A DNA stretch of 64,000 bases from Photobacterium aquae (GTDB lineage Bacteria > Pseudomonadota > Gammaproteobacteria > Enterobacterales > Vibrionaceae), in NCBI RefSeq assembly GCF_001029445.1, contig NZ_LDOT01000022.1:62001-126000 (forward strand). The letters run 5' to 3'. This document shows, piece by piece, positions 48,101 to 56,681 of this stretch (position 1 is its first letter; each line of letters starts with the position of its first letter). The position numbers and the translations under genes were made by a program. The notes beneath the pieces were generated by a model. It worked only from the letters and a program-made list of their open reading frames with translations, was not told the origin of the DNA and searched no databases.

Positions 48101-48327
48101 TCCTCGACCGTATCAAGAACAACGAGTATACCTATATTGTCAACACGGCTGAAGGTCGTCAGGCAATTGAAGACTCGAAGGTACTGCGCCGTGGAGCATT
48201 GGCAGAGAAGGTGAACTACACCACGACGCTCAATGCCGCCTTCGCAACGTGCATGGCATGGACTGCGGATGACCGCAACAAGGTCACCTCGGTACAAGAG
48301 CTGCATGCTCGCTTGAACAACGCGTAG
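45103..48327 (+). CDS. carB: Carbamoyl-phosphate synthase large subunit
   Basis: A 1074-residue enzyme, 1 residue longer than E. coli CarB. It has two homologous ATP-grasp halves (carboxyphosphate, about 1-400; carbamoyl phosphate, about 553-930), each starting with a [14 protein letters not shown] or [14 protein letters not shown] type motif. A linking oligomerisation domain lies between. The C-terminal domain has the allosteric region for UMP and ornithine. It makes carbamoyl phosphate with CarA. A 12-bp-stem terminator follows. Confidence 0.98.
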   Translation: MPKRTDIKSILILGAGPIVIGQACEFDYSGAQACKALREEGYRVILVNSNPATIMTDPEMADATYIEPIHWEVVRKIIEKERPDAVLPTMGGQTALNCALDLERHGVLAEFGVEMIGATADAIDKAEDRSRFDKAMKSIGLACPRADTAKTMEEAYQVLDMVGFPCIIRPSFTMGGTGGGIAYNKEEFEEICRRGLDLSPTNELLIDESLIGWKEYEMEVVRDKNDNCIIVCAIENFDPMGIHTGDSITVAPAQTLTDKEYQLMRNASLAVLREIGVETGGSNVQFGINPKDGRMVIIEMNPRVSRSSALASKATGFPIAKVAAKLAVGFTLDELMNDITGGATPASFEPTIDYVVTKIPRFNFEKFAGANDRLTTQMKSVGEVMAIGRNQQESLQKALRGLEVGVNGFDEMVDLDAPDALTKIRHELKDAGAERIWYIADAFRAGMSVDGVFKLTNIDRWFLVQIEELVKLENDVREGGFAGLNADVLRKLKRKGFADARLAKLLGVAESEIRRLRDQFDIHPVYKRVDTCAAEFSSDTAYMYSSYDEECEANPTDKDKIMVLGGGPNRIGQGIEFDYCCVHASLALREDGYETIMVNCNPETVSTDYDTSDRLYFEPVTLEDVLSIVRVEKPKGVIVQYGGQTPLKLARALEAAGVPIIGTSPDAIDRAEDRERFQAAVERLGLKQPENATVTAIEQAVDKARDIGYPLVVRPSYVLGGRAMEIVYDEQDLRRYFNEAVSVSNESPVLLDRFLDDATEVDVDAICDGERVVIGGIMEHIEQAGVHSGDSACSLPAYTLSQSIQDEMRQQVEKLAFELGVRGLMNTQFAVKDGEVYLIEVNPRAARTVPFVSKAIGAPLAKIAARVMVGQTLEQQGFTQEIIPPYYSVKEVVLPFNKFPGVDPLLGPEMRSTGEVMGVGDTFAEAFAKAELGCGKIKQAKGRALLSVRGNDKQRVVDLASKLIKLGYELDATHGTAVVLGEAGINPRLVNKVHEGRPHILDRIKNNEYTYIVNTAEGRQAIEDSKVLRRGALAEKVNYTTTLNAAFATCMAWTADDRNKVTSVQELHARLNNA

Positions 48328-48348
48328 TCGTTGCCAGTGGCATAACAG

Positions 48349-48380
48349 AAACGGCCTGCAAGTATGCAGGCCGTTTTTTT
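48349..48380 (+). terminator. Terminator of carAB
   Basis: The 12-bp stem AAACGGCCTGCA/TGCAGGCCGTTT with an AGTA loop is followed by a run of T's. Confidence 0.94.
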
Positions 48381-48468
48381 ACCTGTGAGTAAATGGCTGT
48401 GAGTAAACGGCTCCCGTATCAGAATGTGAGGGGCGTAATATTTTGTTCCATCTTGGCACTGCTTTGCC

Positions 48469-48496
48469 TTGCGCTGCTATCTGAAGCGCGTACAAT
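48469..48496 (+). promoter_or_regulatory. Probable promoter of the mgtE leader
   Basis: TTGCGC (48469-48474) and TACAAT (48491-48496) are 16 bp apart. A start near 48503 would give a leader of about 375 nt before the transporter and 34 nt before the small ORF. Confidence 0.45.
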
Positions 48497-48536
48497 TGGC
48501 CGCGTCGCATAAGCGATAACTTTTCTGGAGACATTA

Positions 48537-48590
48537 ATGAACGATACCGACCATCCCCCGAGTATGAAGGTGGAAAATCAACCCCGCTAA
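48537..48590 (+). CDS. 17-codon leader peptide ahead of the MgtE-type gene
   Basis: The ORF MNDTDHPPSMKVENQPR has a good ribosome binding site (TGGAG, 6 bp before the ATG). It is rich in Pro and in Asp/Glu, the residues that make nascent chains slip or stall when magnesium is low; the known mgtL and corL leaders of enteric magnesium genes use that effect. It is followed by a fold that could act as an attenuator (next entry). A role in sensing magnesium is inference from the downstream transporter. Confidence 0.6.
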   Translation: MNDTDHPPSMKVENQPR

Positions 48591-48630
48591 CGGTATCGGT
48601 CGTTTTTCTTCCGAACCGTACGAGGTTCGG
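48542..48630 (+). promoter_or_regulatory. Attenuator-like RNA fold in the mgtE leader
   Basis: CGATACCG (48542-48549), inside the leader ORF, is complementary to CGGTATCG (48591-48598), which begins right after the leader stop codon. The right arm is followed by a short U run (GTCGTTTTTC). A second hairpin follows, CCGAACC/GGTTCGG (48611-48617 with 48624-48630). A ribosome reaching the stop codon would cover the right arm of the first stem and so change the fold. No M-box could be recognised. Confidence 0.5.
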
Positions 48631-48876
48631 ATTAGTTTGTCCCCCCCTGTTCCCGCGCTGCAATGCCGCGTGGATATAGCATTCTTGACATGCTCTTCCT
48701 TGGTTTTCCTACCATTTTTTCTCAACATGGGTGTTACCTGCTTCACTGAGTGACAGGCTGTGTGCTGCCGTGCATTTGCGGCGGGCGGAGCACATTCGTG
48801 ACGCATTCCGGTGCCATCCTGGTGGTCGTTACCCATGCTTGCTTGATCGCAGGCATTGCCAATCGGGAGATTCGCC

Positions 48877-49734
48877 ATGGCGGTAATGAACTATGCAGCA
48901 GCTGCTGCAATGACAAAGAATGAAACATTGGCCAAGAATGACATCCTGGCCGCAAGAAACGCGTTTTTGAAATACGATTTGGCCGAACAGGCTGCGCTAC
49001 TGGTCAAGATGCCGCTGTCGGAGGCGATTGCGATCCTGCATGAAATTCCGTTGCGCCATGTCCAGACCTTGCTTGATCGCTTGGATGAAATGGACGAGGA
49101 GGTGTGCATGCGCCATCTCGCCAACGGGCTGGGCTTGATCTGCTCGGAAGCAGAGCCGGCGGGGCACTATTTGAAAAACAGTGTCTTTAGCCATGTGCGT
49201 GAGCGCATCGGCTGGATTGTCGGTCTTGCCCTGCTCGGCATCGTTTCGGGGCTGATTATCTCGCACTACGAAGACACCCTGAGCCAATTGGTGTTGCTGG
49301 CTATTTACATGCCGGTGATCGCGGCGGCGGGTGGTAACACCGGTTCGCAGGCGGCTACCTTGGTGGTTAGGGCACTGGCAATGGAGGAGATCCACTGCCG
49401 GGACTGGGCCAAGGTACTGTGGAAGGAGTTCCGGGTTGCACTGATCATGGCAGCGGTCTTGGCAACCGTGATTGTCGGACGGGTGATGCTGTTCAGTGAT
49501 AGCACCGTTTTGCCGGTGGGGATGGCGTTGTCTGACATCGCGTTTGCGATCGGTATCGCGATATCGCTGCAGGTGGTGCTGTCGACGGCGGTCGGCGGGG
49601 TTTTGCCGCTGATTGCCCGGGCCTGCAAGCTCGACCCGGCAGTACTGGTCAGCCCGGTACTGGCCTCGGTGGTCGATATCTCCGGGATGATCATTTACTT
49701 CAAGACGGTCAATACCTTGCTCGGGCTCTCCTAG
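48877..49734 (+). CDS. mgtE: MgtE-type magnesium transporter lacking CBS domains
   Basis: A 285-residue protein. Residues about 20-100 resemble the last part of the cytoplasmic MgtE N domain. The membrane domain of five segments begins near 112. It has the MgtE pore signature PVIAAAGGNTGSQAATLVVR (147-166) and DPAVLVSPVLASVVDISG (253-270), with the acidic pore residue D268. The paired CBS domains that sense magnesium in full MgtE (about 450 residues) are absent. The start is ATG 48877, with GGGAGA 8 bp upstream. A leader ORF and a fold upstream suggest regulation at the RNA level. A terminator follows. Confidence 0.88.
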   Translation: MAVMNYAAAAAMTKNETLAKNDILAARNAFLKYDLAEQAALLVKMPLSEAIAILHEIPLRHVQTLLDRLDEMDEEVCMRHLANGLGLICSEAEPAGHYLKNSVFSHVRERIGWIVGLALLGIVSGLIISHYEDTLSQLVLLAIYMPVIAAAGGNTGSQAATLVVRALAMEEIHCRDWAKVLWKEFRVALIMAAVLATVIVGRVMLFSDSTVLPVGMALSDIAFAIGIAISLQVVLSTAVGGVLPLIARACKLDPAVLVSPVLASVVDISGMIIYFKTVNTLLGLS

Positions 49735-49750
49735 TTGTAGCCAAGCAAAC

Positions 49751-49784
49751 AAACGGCCAGTCGCGGTTTCGCGGCTGGCCGTTT
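49751..49784. terminator. Terminator between mgtE and dacB
   Basis: A 15-bp stem (AAACGGCCAG with CTGGCCGTTT, continued by CGCG/CGCG) has a GTTT loop and T's after it. It lies between convergent genes and can serve both. Confidence 0.85.
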
Positions 49785-49811
49785 TGCGTTATGGGAAGAC
49801 GTGACTCGCAG

Positions 49812-51215
49812 TTAGTAGTTACTATACAGCTGGCGGTAGAGATCCTGCTCGAAACTCTCGATGGCAGGTGCGCTTTTCGGGGCATCGTCTGATGTTGCCA
49901 GCGGGTGGTAGTTGGTCACCATCTGGACGAACAGCAACTCGCGGCCCGAGCTCGTTGTTATACGGCCAGCCAAATTGTAAGTGCCGTACAGTGAACCGCT
50001 TTTTGCGTGAATTTTCCCCTTGAGTGGCTGGTGGCGGATACTCTGGCGGTAGAGTAGGGTGCCGCTCTGGCCACTGACCGGGAACGTCTTGCTAAGGGCA
50101 AGCGTCTTGTCATGGCGATAGAGGTAAGTGAGGACGGCCATCATTTGTTCGGCGGTCAGGCGGTTGTTGCGAGACAGGCCTGATCCGTCAGCCAGTACGG
50201 CATGGGCGAGGTCAATGCCGGTCTTGTTCTTGATAATGGCCTTTATGGCTTCGGTCCCGTTGGCGAATGTACCGGGTTGCTCGAAGTAACGCTGGCCCAA
50301 GGTTTTGGCCAAGTTGTCGGCAATCAGGTTGTCGGACTCTTTCACCATGGTATCGAGCAGTTTACTGAGCGGTGCAGAGCGGTGGGTCGCAATGATCTTG
50401 CCGTTCGCATTGTCGTCGCGGCGGACATTGCCGCTAAAGCGAATGTTGCGGCGCTTGAGCTCCTGCTTGATCACCGCAGCGATGTACTGCTCGGTGTCTT
50501 GTACGGCGAAATTGAGCGGCAGGGGCTGTTTGCGCTGGGCAAGGCAGCCGCCCAGCTGGTATTGGTTGCCCGGGCCTGTGGTCAGCTCGAGATCGCAGTG
50601 GCGTGTTTTTTGTTCTTCTTTGCTGACAATAATCGCATTGGTTGAGACGGCGATCGGCTGGTGGGCCGGAATATGGACACGGGTTAGCTCGCCGGTTGCT
50701 TTGTTGCTGTATAGCGCGCCCTGTACACAGTTGTGATCCAGGCTCATGCTGCTTGCCGGGGCACTGTAGCAGACACCGAGAATATCCCACGGCCAGCCGG
50801 GAGCCTGCTCATGGCCGGAGAACTGGCTGCCATTGAGCAGAATATCGCCTTTTATCCCCTGTTTTTTGAGTTTCCCCAACAGTGCAGAGAGCTGCTCTCG
50901 GCTGAGGGTAGGATCCCCGCCAAAGCGGATCACGATGTCATCGCCTTGCTTTTCTAGGGTGGTGGCAAAGCGAAATTCAGGGCCTAGATAGAGCCTTGCA
51001 GCAAGTGCGGTGATCATCTTCTGGGTACTGGCAGGGGGCTGGAGTTTGTTCTGCCTTTGTTGGTAGAGGGTCTCGCCGCTGTTGGCGTCGGTGACCAGCA
51101 GCGCGACGTCATGGCCGTCAGGCAGTAGGCTGTAGTCGGGGTGGATAGATAGCGGTTGGCTATACGCTGCCGTGGCAAGCATGGCACAGCAGGCAATGAA
51201 GAGGTTACGCAGCAT
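49812..51215 (-). CDS. dacB: D-alanyl-D-alanine carboxypeptidase/endopeptidase DacB (PBP4)
   Basis: A 467-residue periplasmic serine peptidase of the S13 family. A signal peptide of about 19 residues (cleavage near AYSQ) leads the protein. The active-site SxxK is S63-T-Q-K66. The SxN motif is SDN in VKESDNLIADN, and the KTG motif reads KSG in HAKSGSLYGT. It cuts peptidoglycan cross-bridges and trims D-Ala. The next genes, porin and greA, match the vibrio order dacB-ompU-greA. Confidence 0.95.
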   Translation of the reverse strand: MLRNLFIACCAMLATAAYSQPLSIHPDYSLLPDGHDVALLVTDANSGETLYQQRQNKLQPPASTQKMITALAARLYLGPEFRFATTLEKQGDDIVIRFGGDPTLSREQLSALLGKLKKQGIKGDILLNGSQFSGHEQAPGWPWDILGVCYSAPASSMSLDHNCVQGALYSNKATGELTRVHIPAHQPIAVSTNAIIVSKEEQKTRHCDLELTTGPGNQYQLGGCLAQRKQPLPLNFAVQDTEQYIAAVIKQELKRRNIRFSGNVRRDDNANGKIIATHRSAPLSKLLDTMVKESDNLIADNLAKTLGQRYFEQPGTFANGTEAIKAIIKNKTGIDLAHAVLADGSGLSRNNRLTAEQMMAVLTYLYRHDKTLALSKTFPVSGQSGTLLYRQSIRHQPLKGKIHAKSGSLYGTYNLAGRITTSSGRELLFVQMVTNYHPLATSDDAPKSAPAIESFEQDLYRQLYSNY

Positions 51216-51279
51216 ATCGGGTTACCGGTGGAGGATAATGCCGCTAAGTGTATATGAAAGTGATAATGGGATAAAACAA

Positions 51280-51299
51280 CGCCGGCTCAAAGGCCGGCG
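51280..51299 (-). terminator. Weak terminator after the porin gene
   Basis: The stem CGCCGGC/GCCGGCG has a 6-nt loop, with an A-rich tract on its left that reads as a broken U run on the minus strand. Confidence 0.6.
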
Positions 51300-51335
51300 C
51301 TGTCAGGCAGTGTGAGACGCTAATCGAAAAAGTGA

Positions 51336-52370
51336 TTAGAAGTCGTAGCGTGCACCTAGTACGAATTCGTCAGATGCAGCTGCTTTGCCCACTTTGTCGC
51401 TGTCTAGCATGTTGAACTTGTAAGACGCGTAAGTACGGAAGTTGCTGTTGAAGTAATGTGTTGCATCAATCGCGATAGCGTCGTTCAGGTCAACATTGTT
51501 AGAGCGATCTTCGCGGTAGTTGTATGTTGAAGTGAACACTGTCTTGTCCCAAGTGTACGCTGCTGCTAGTTCGTAGCCGCGCTGCTTGTCAGAGTTCGCT
51601 ACTGTGTGGCGAGCATCTTGGTATAGACCTGCTACATAGAAATCACCGTAGGTGTATGAGATCGCACCGAAAGCTTGTTTCTGTGCATCTTCGTCACCTA
51701 CGATTTTCTGTTCGCCGTAACCTGCACCGAATGATAGACCCATGTCCATGGTGTAGATTGTACCTACTGAGTAACCATCGTCGTAATCAGTGGTTGATTC
51801 AGTAACGATACCGCCTAGGCCAGTAGAAGTTGTAGTATCAGAGTTGCCTTCGAAAACGTAGTTCGCTTTGAAAGTCAGGTTGTTGCCGCCTAGGTCGAAT
51901 GAACCGGTGTAAGCAAGGTTGTTACCAGTACGGTCGCCTGCAGCAATCTTGTTACCCGCTTCGTTACCGTGGTAAGCCATGATATCAGTGAAGTCGGTTA
52001 GCATGCCCAGAGAGCCGTCTGCCTTACCGTAAACAACTTGGCCGTAAGTACCGCCCATACCTGCAAACATGTAACGGTTGTCTAGGTTACCGTCGCTGTT
52101 TGACGTACCTTCGTTGGTGTATTCGCCTTCCCAGAAACCAATACCGTATAGTGAGTCAGTGATATCTGTCTTACCTGCTACGTTGATACGTACACGAGTC
52201 TTGTCAGTAACTTTAGTGCTACCTTCGTCGTTATCAGCAACAACACCACGAGCTTCAAAACGACCGCCAACAGCCAGGCTAGATGTTTCGTCTGAGTAAA
52301 CTTCCGCAGCATTAGCTAGAGAAGAGATAGAGGCCGCTGCTACTGCTAGAGCAATCAGTTTCTTGTTCAT
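51336..52370 (-). CDS. ompU: Outer-membrane porin, OmpU type
   Basis: A 344-residue precursor. A signal peptide of 21 residues (MNKKLIALAVAAASISSLANA) is followed by AEVYSDETSSLAVGGRFEAR, the start of a Gram-negative trimeric porin. Alternating beta strands run to a C-terminal ARYDF, ending in the aromatic residue required by the BAM complex. Codon choice is strongly biased, as in very highly expressed genes. In V. cholerae, OmpU is ToxR-activated and lies in the same place between dacB and greA; P. profundum has the related OmpL. I chose the ATG at 52370 over 52406. Confidence 0.92.
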   Translation of the reverse strand: MNKKLIALAVAAASISSLANAAEVYSDETSSLAVGGRFEARGVVADNDEGSTKVTDKTRVRINVAGKTDITDSLYGIGFWEGEYTNEGTSNSDGNLDNRYMFAGMGGTYGQVVYGKADGSLGMLTDFTDIMAYHGNEAGNKIAAGDRTGNNLAYTGSFDLGGNNLTFKANYVFEGNSDTTTSTGLGGIVTESTTDYDDGYSVGTIYTMDMGLSFGAGYGEQKIVGDEDAQKQAFGAISYTYGDFYVAGLYQDARHTVANSDKQRGYELAAAYTWDKTVFTSTYNYREDRSNNVDLNDAIAIDATHYFNSNFRTYASYKFNMLDSDKVGKAAASDEFVLGARYDF

Positions 52371-52899
52371 TGTCGAATCCTTTTGGAATTTTTTTGATGT
52401 ATGCATGTCTGTGCTAAATGCATGGTGTTCTTTTTACTGGTTTCTGATGGCCGAGAGTTAGTAAAAAGATCTTAAAAATCGCCATTAGGAATATAAATTT
52501 GGATGAGTAACTTTATTTAGATCAATTAAAACAGTGCCTTATCGGCATGAGTAAAAGTTCATTGTTAGAGTGTGTTTTTTGTTTTTTTTTGCTTTTGTTT
52601 AGCTATTTTGTGGTGATTAAAATTGTCACAAGTTACTGATTTGTGAGGTTAGGCACATTATTTGTAGTGTCTTTGTGCCAATGGAATAATTTTAATTTGT
52701 TGAGTTGTGACCGAGAAGGAGCAAGAAGTGGCGGCATTCTCGGTAAAGGTAAGAATGCTGGGTGATCTCTTGGCTATCTTTGTTTAGAATGAAATTGTTT
52801 TCGATTAACTAACCGTTCGCCAGTTCGGCAATAATGCCGGGCCGGCTTCGTTTTGCCTTTTATAGCTGTGGCTATACAGGCGTAGAGGTAAATATAAGC
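52371..52899. other. Divergent ompU-greA region
   Basis: About 530 bp of AT-rich DNA separate ompU and greA. A sequence close to a CRP site lies at 52642-52657. I see no RNA gene and no clear ToxR site; the latter are too degenerate to read by eye. A long regulatory region suits a porin under complex control. Confidence 0.45.
52642..52657. promoter_or_regulatory. Possible CRP-binding site
   Basis: TGTGAGGTTAGGCACA fits TGTGA-N6-TCACA at nine of ten positions. It lies 272 bp upstream of the ompU start, far for a simple activator site, so a greA role or chance is possible. Confidence 0.35.
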
Positions 52900-53373
52900 A
52901 TGGATAAGATTCCAATGACAGTGCGCGGCGAGAAGCTGCTGCGTGAAGCACTGGAAGTATTGATGAAACGTCGTCCGCTGATTTCTCAGGCCATTGCCGA
53001 AGCTCGTGAGCTAGGCGACCTAAAAGAAAACGCGGAATACCACGCTGCACGTGAAGAGCAGGGTATTTGTGAAGCTCAGATCCGTGATATCGAATACAAG
53101 TTGTCGATGTCGCAGGTGATCGATGTCACCAAGATGCAAAACACTGGTAAGGTGATTTTCGGTACGACGGTAACCTTGATTGACGTGGATACGGATGAGG
53201 AAGTGACTTACCAAATCGTGGGTGATGATGAAGCAGACATCAAAGCCGGTCGTATTTCGGTGAACTCTCCGATTGCTCGTGGTTTGATCGGCAAGATGCA
53301 GGACGACGAAGTGTCAATCACTACACCGGGTGGCAAGCGTGAGTTTGAAATCTCGGAAGTGGCTTACATCTAG
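52900..53373 (+). CDS. greA: Transcription elongation factor GreA
   Basis: A 157-residue factor that stimulates RNA polymerase to cleave back-tracked transcripts. The N-terminal coiled coil (about 1-75) carries the tip residues in [18 protein letters not shown], where D and E face the polymerase active centre. The C-terminal FKBP-like domain binds polymerase. The ATG at 52900 gives [18 protein letters not shown], as in the family. A start at 52834 would add 22 residues. It ends in a bidirectional terminator shared with yhbY. Confidence 0.97.
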   Translation: MDKIPMTVRGEKLLREALEVLMKRRPLISQAIAEARELGDLKENAEYHAAREEQGICEAQIRDIEYKLSMSQVIDVTKMQNTGKVIFGTTVTLIDVDTDEEVTYQIVGDDEADIKAGRISVNSPIARGLIGKMQDDEVSITTPGGKREFEISEVAYI

Positions 53374-53463
53374 TGGTGAAATTGTTTGTAGTTGTAACTA
53401 ACTATTAGCAGTGATGACAGATTAAGCCCCTGATGTGGCCGTAATGGTCACATCAAGGCAATA

Positions 53464-53490
53464 AAAAAGGCCGCAATGGCGGCCTTTTTT
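53464..53490. terminator. Bidirectional terminator between greA and yhbY
   Basis: The stem AAGGCCGC/GCGGCCTT with an AATG loop has A's on one side and T's on the other, between convergent genes. Confidence 0.93.
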
Positions 53491-53785
53491 ATTTGCGTGG
53501 AAGCTCGATTTTGCGATCTTCGCTCTGGCGGTAAAGCACCAGTGTGTTACCGATAACCTGAACTTTTTCTGCTTTGGTCTCGCGAACAACTGCGTCAACG
53601 ATCAAAGCTTTGGTTTCGCGCTCTTCTGCAGCAACTTTAACCTTGATAAGCTCATGGTGATCCAGTGCAATCTCAATTTCGGCAAGCACAGCTTCGGTGA
53701 AGCCATTTGCGCCCATTAGGACAACTGGTTTCAGGCTATGGGCAAGACCTTTTAGGTATTGCTTTTGTTTGGTGCTTAGATTCAT
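53489..53785 (-). CDS. yhbY: Ribosome assembly RNA-binding protein YhbY
   Basis: A 98-residue CRM-domain protein. The GANG loop (LMGANGFTEAV) near residues 25-28 and the C-terminal IGNTLVLYRQSE are typical. E. coli YhbY associates with pre-50S particles. It is divergent from rlmE, which also acts on 23S rRNA, and this order (greA-yhbY-rlmE-ftsH) is the same as in E. coli. Confidence 0.95.
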   Translation of the reverse strand: MNLSTKQKQYLKGLAHSLKPVVLMGANGFTEAVLAEIEIALDHHELIKVKVAAEERETKALIVDAVVRETKAEKVQVIGNTLVLYRQSEDRKIELPRK

Positions 53786-53922
53786 GTCGACTCTATATCA
53801 ATTTAGGGTTGAAAACCGCGTATTCTAACGCCATATAGCCTAGAAGACTAATTTGTTTAGTATACGCCAATTGTGGTGTTGCTGAGTATACTTGATAAGT
53901 ACCCAAACTCATTAGGTAAATC

Positions 53923-54552
53923 ATGAGTAAGAAAAAGCACTCGGGAAGTTCTGGCCGTTGGCTGAAAGAGCATTTTGATGACAAATATGTTCTAGAGGCT
54001 CAAAAAAAGGGCTACCGCTCACGCGCCATTTTTAAAATTGAAGAGATCCAGCAGAAAGATAAACTGCTAAAACCAGGTATGACCGTTGTTGACCTCGGTG
54101 CTGCACCGGGCGGCTGGTCACAATACGCGGCAGAAGTTGTTGGTGATGACGGGCAGGTAATCGCCTGTGACATTCTGCCAATGGATTCCCTACCAGGGGT
54201 TAGCTTCCTACAGGGGGATTTCCGAGAGGAAGCAGTTTTGGATGCACTGCTTGAACGCATCCAGCCGGACATGGTTGACGTGGTATTGTCTGACATGGCG
54301 CCGAATATGAGCGGCAACATGGCTTCAGATCAGCCTAGAGCTATGTATCTTGTTGAACTAGCATTAGATATGTGTAGACAAGTACTTGCGCCCAACGGCA
54401 GCTTTGCGGTAAAAGTTTTCCAAGGTGAAGGCTTTGACCAATATCTTGCTGAAGTGCGTAGTATGTTTAAAGTGGTCAAAATTCGTAAACCGGATTCATC
54501 ACGAGATCGCTCTCGTGAGGTATATATTGTAGCTACAGGTTACAAACTGTAG
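53923..54552 (+). CDS. rlmE: 23S rRNA (uridine(2552)-2'-O)-methyltransferase RlmE (RrmJ)
   Basis: A 209-residue heat-shock methyltransferase, the same length as the E. coli protein. The S-adenosylmethionine loop is [14 protein letters not shown] near residues 59-72. The catalytic K-D-K-E set is visible as K38 (SRAIFK region), D124 in [11 protein letters not shown]164 in [10 protein letters not shown] and E199 near the C-terminus. It methylates U2552 in the A loop. ftsH follows 41 bp later, and the pair is conserved in E. coli as one operon. Confidence 0.97.
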   Translation: MSKKKHSGSSGRWLKEHFDDKYVLEAQKKGYRSRAIFKIEEIQQKDKLLKPGMTVVDLGAAPGGWSQYAAEVVGDDGQVIACDILPMDSLPGVSFLQGDFREEAVLDALLERIQPDMVDVVLSDMAPNMSGNMASDQPRAMYLVELALDMCRQVLAPNGSFAVKVFQGEGFDQYLAEVRSMFKVVKIRKPDSSRDRSREVYIVATGYKL

Positions 54553-54593
54553 TACCCTAAATTCATCTATTTAGTTATCGCGAGGTTAACACC

Positions 54594-56579
54594 TTGAGTG
54601 ACATGGCAAAAAACTTGATTTTGTGGTTGGTTATCGCTGTGGTTCTGATGTCTGTTTTTCAGAGCTTCGGTCCGGGCGATAGTGCTGGCCGTCAAGTCGA
54701 CTATACAACCTTTGTCCGTGAAATCGGTCAGGATCAGATAAGGGAAGTGCGATTCAATGATCGTGAAATTACGGTATTCAAACGTGATAACACGCGATAC
54801 GTCACTTATCTACCTGTCTACAACGACCAAAAGCTGTTAGACGACCTAATTAACGCTAACGTAAAGGTTATGGGTACTCCACCGGAGGAGCCTAGCCTAC
54901 TCGCTTCCATCTTTATCTCTTGGTTCCCGATGCTGTTGCTTATCGGGGTCTGGATCTTCTTCATGCGCCAGATGCAGGGCGGCGGTGGCAAAGGCGCCAT
55001 GTCGTTCGGCAAATCTAAGGCCCGCATGATGAGCGAAGACCAGATTAAGACCACCTTTGCCGACGTGGCAGGGTGTGACGAAGCCAAGGAAGACGTAAAA
55101 GAATTGGTCGACTACCTGCGCGATCCAAGCCGCTTCCAGAAACTGGGCGGTAAGATCCCAACCGGTGTGTTGATGGTTGGTCCTCCTGGTACAGGTAAAA
55201 CCTTGCTGGCGAAAGCCATTGCCGGTGAAGCCAAAGTACCGTTCTTTACTATCTCTGGTTCTGACTTCGTTGAAATGTTCGTCGGTGTGGGTGCGTCCCG
55301 TGTCCGTGACATGTTCGAGCAGGCGAAGAAAGCGGCACCTTGTATCATCTTTATCGATGAAATCGACGCCGTAGGCCGTCAGCGTGGTGCAGGTGTAGGC
55401 GGTGGTCACGATGAGCGCGAGCAGACATTGAACCAGATGCTGGTTGAAATGGATGGTTTCGAAGGTAACGAAGGTATCATCGTTATCGCGGCAACCAACC
55501 GCCCAGACGTACTTGACCCTGCGTTGTTGCGTCCTGGCCGTTTCGACCGCCAAGTGGTTGTCGGCTTGCCTGACGTCCGTGGTCGTGAGCAGATCCTGAA
55601 AGTACACATGCGCAAAGTACCGCTAGACGGTGACGTGAAGCCTGAGCTGATCGCTCGTGGTACTCCTGGCTTCTCTGGCGCTGACTTGGCGAACCTGGTG
55701 AACGAAGCGGCACTGTTTGCTGCCCGTGGCAACAAGCGTACCGTGTCTATGGTTGAGTTCGAACTGGCCAAAGACAAGATCATGATGGGTGCCGAGCGTA
55801 AGTCAATGGTAATGACCGATGACCAGAAAGAGTCAACGGCCTACCACGAAGCTGGCCACGCAATTATCGGTCGCTTGGTTCCTGACCATGATCCGGTCTA
55901 CAAGGTTTCTATTATTCCTCGTGGCCGTGCGCTGGGTGTGACCATGTATCTGCCTGAGCAGGATCGTGTCAGCCACTCGCGTGAGTTCCTTGAGTCGATG
56001 ATTTCTAGCCTGTATGGCGGTCGTCTGGCTGAAGAGCTGATTTACGGTCTTGAGAAAGTATCGACTGGTGCATCGAACGATATCGAGCGCGCAACTGAGA
56101 TTGCCCGCAAGATGGTGACCCAGTGGGGCTTCTCTGACAAGATGGGTCCAATTCTGTATGCCGAAGATGAAGGCGAAGTCTTCCTTGGCCGCAGCGTAAC
56201 CCAGACTAAGCACATGTCAGACGAAACGGCTCGCGCAATTGACGCTGAAGTACGTGCCATTATCGACCGCAACTACGAGCGTGCCCGTGAAATCCTTGCT
56301 CAAAACATGGATATCATGCATGCAATGAAAGATGCGCTGATGAAGTACGAGACGATTGATGCCGGTCAGATTGACGATTTGATGGAGCGTAAAGCCGTCA
56401 TTCGTGCGCCGAAGGGTTGGGGTGACGAAAACGACACCATGAACTCTGATAGCGATGCTGAGAAGCCAGTCGCTGAGAAATCAGCTGCAGAGCCTGCTGC
56501 TCAAGCACCGAGTGAGCAGGATGTGCCAGAAGCACAGCCAGCCCAGCAGAATAAAGAAGACGACAAGCCACAGGCTTAA
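54594..56579 (+). CDS. ftsH: ATP-dependent zinc metalloprotease FtsH
   Basis: A 661-residue membrane-bound AAA+ protease. Two membrane segments (about 5-22 and 98-120) flank a short periplasmic domain. Walker A GPPGTGKT is near 194-201, and Walker B (IIFIDEIDA) and the SRH follow. The zinc site HEAGH is at 418-422. It degrades LpxC, sigma-32 and unassembled membrane proteins. The TTG start ([12 protein letters not shown]) has GAGG 8 bp upstream; E. coli ftsH also starts MSDMAKNL. An ATG three codons later lies too far from the Shine-Dalgarno. The C-terminus is a disordered acidic tail. Confidence 0.97.
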   Translation: MSDMAKNLILWLVIAVVLMSVFQSFGPGDSAGRQVDYTTFVREIGQDQIREVRFNDREITVFKRDNTRYVTYLPVYNDQKLLDDLINANVKVMGTPPEEPSLLASIFISWFPMLLLIGVWIFFMRQMQGGGGKGAMSFGKSKARMMSEDQIKTTFADVAGCDEAKEDVKELVDYLRDPSRFQKLGGKIPTGVLMVGPPGTGKTLLAKAIAGEAKVPFFTISGSDFVEMFVGVGASRVRDMFEQAKKAAPCIIFIDEIDAVGRQRGAGVGGGHDEREQTLNQMLVEMDGFEGNEGIIVIAATNRPDVLDPALLRPGRFDRQVVVGLPDVRGREQILKVHMRKVPLDGDVKPELIARGTPGFSGADLANLVNEAALFAARGNKRTVSMVEFELAKDKIMMGAERKSMVMTDDQKESTAYHEAGHAIIGRLVPDHDPVYKVSIIPRGRALGVTMYLPEQDRVSHSREFLESMISSLYGGRLAEELIYGLEKVSTGASNDIERATEIARKMVTQWGFSDKMGPILYAEDEGEVFLGRSVTQTKHMSDETARAIDAEVRAIIDRNYERAREILAQNMDIMHAMKDALMKYETIDAGQIDDLMERKAVIRAPKGWGDENDTMNSDSDAEKPVAEKSAAEPAAQAPSEQDVPEAQPAQQNKEDDKPQA

Positions 56580-56597
56580 ACGTTGTCGATAGCTACT

Positions 56598-56626
56598 AAA
56601 CCCCGACTTAGTTCGGGGTTTTTTTT
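56598..56626 (+). terminator. Terminator after ftsH
   Basis: The stem AACCCCGA/TCGGGGTT with a 6-nt loop is followed by eight T. Confidence 0.92.
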
Positions 56627-56681
56627 CATACCTGTGATGATCGGAACCGGCCCGCCATCATGGTAAACAAGGAGCCGAGAC

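Larger units (their letters stand above)
48328..48876. other. Long carB-mgtE gap, mostly leader RNA
   Basis: The gap holds the carAB terminator, a probable promoter, the 17-codon leader ORF and its fold. A further 240 nt of structured sequence follow, including a hairpin of about 10 bp around 48736-48756. A 28-codon ORF at 48663 (MPRGYSILDMLFLGFPT...) has no ribosome binding site. A leader this long is unusual for a housekeeping transporter and suggests RNA-based control. Confidence 0.5.

Noticed and set aside
46714..48306. A 530-codon open frame opposite carB
   Set aside because: It is wholly antisense to a gene with complete CarB motifs, is rich in rare residue patterns (His, Arg, Asn) and has no ribosome binding site. 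It is a by-product of codon bias on the coding strand.
48663..48749. A second 28-codon leader ORF before mgtE
   Set aside because: No ribosome binding site precedes its ATG, so it is not listed as a gene.
48503..48876. An M-box (ykoK) magnesium riboswitch
   Set aside because: I could not match the conserved M-box core by eye; the leader ORF explains the region better. A covariance-model search would settle it.
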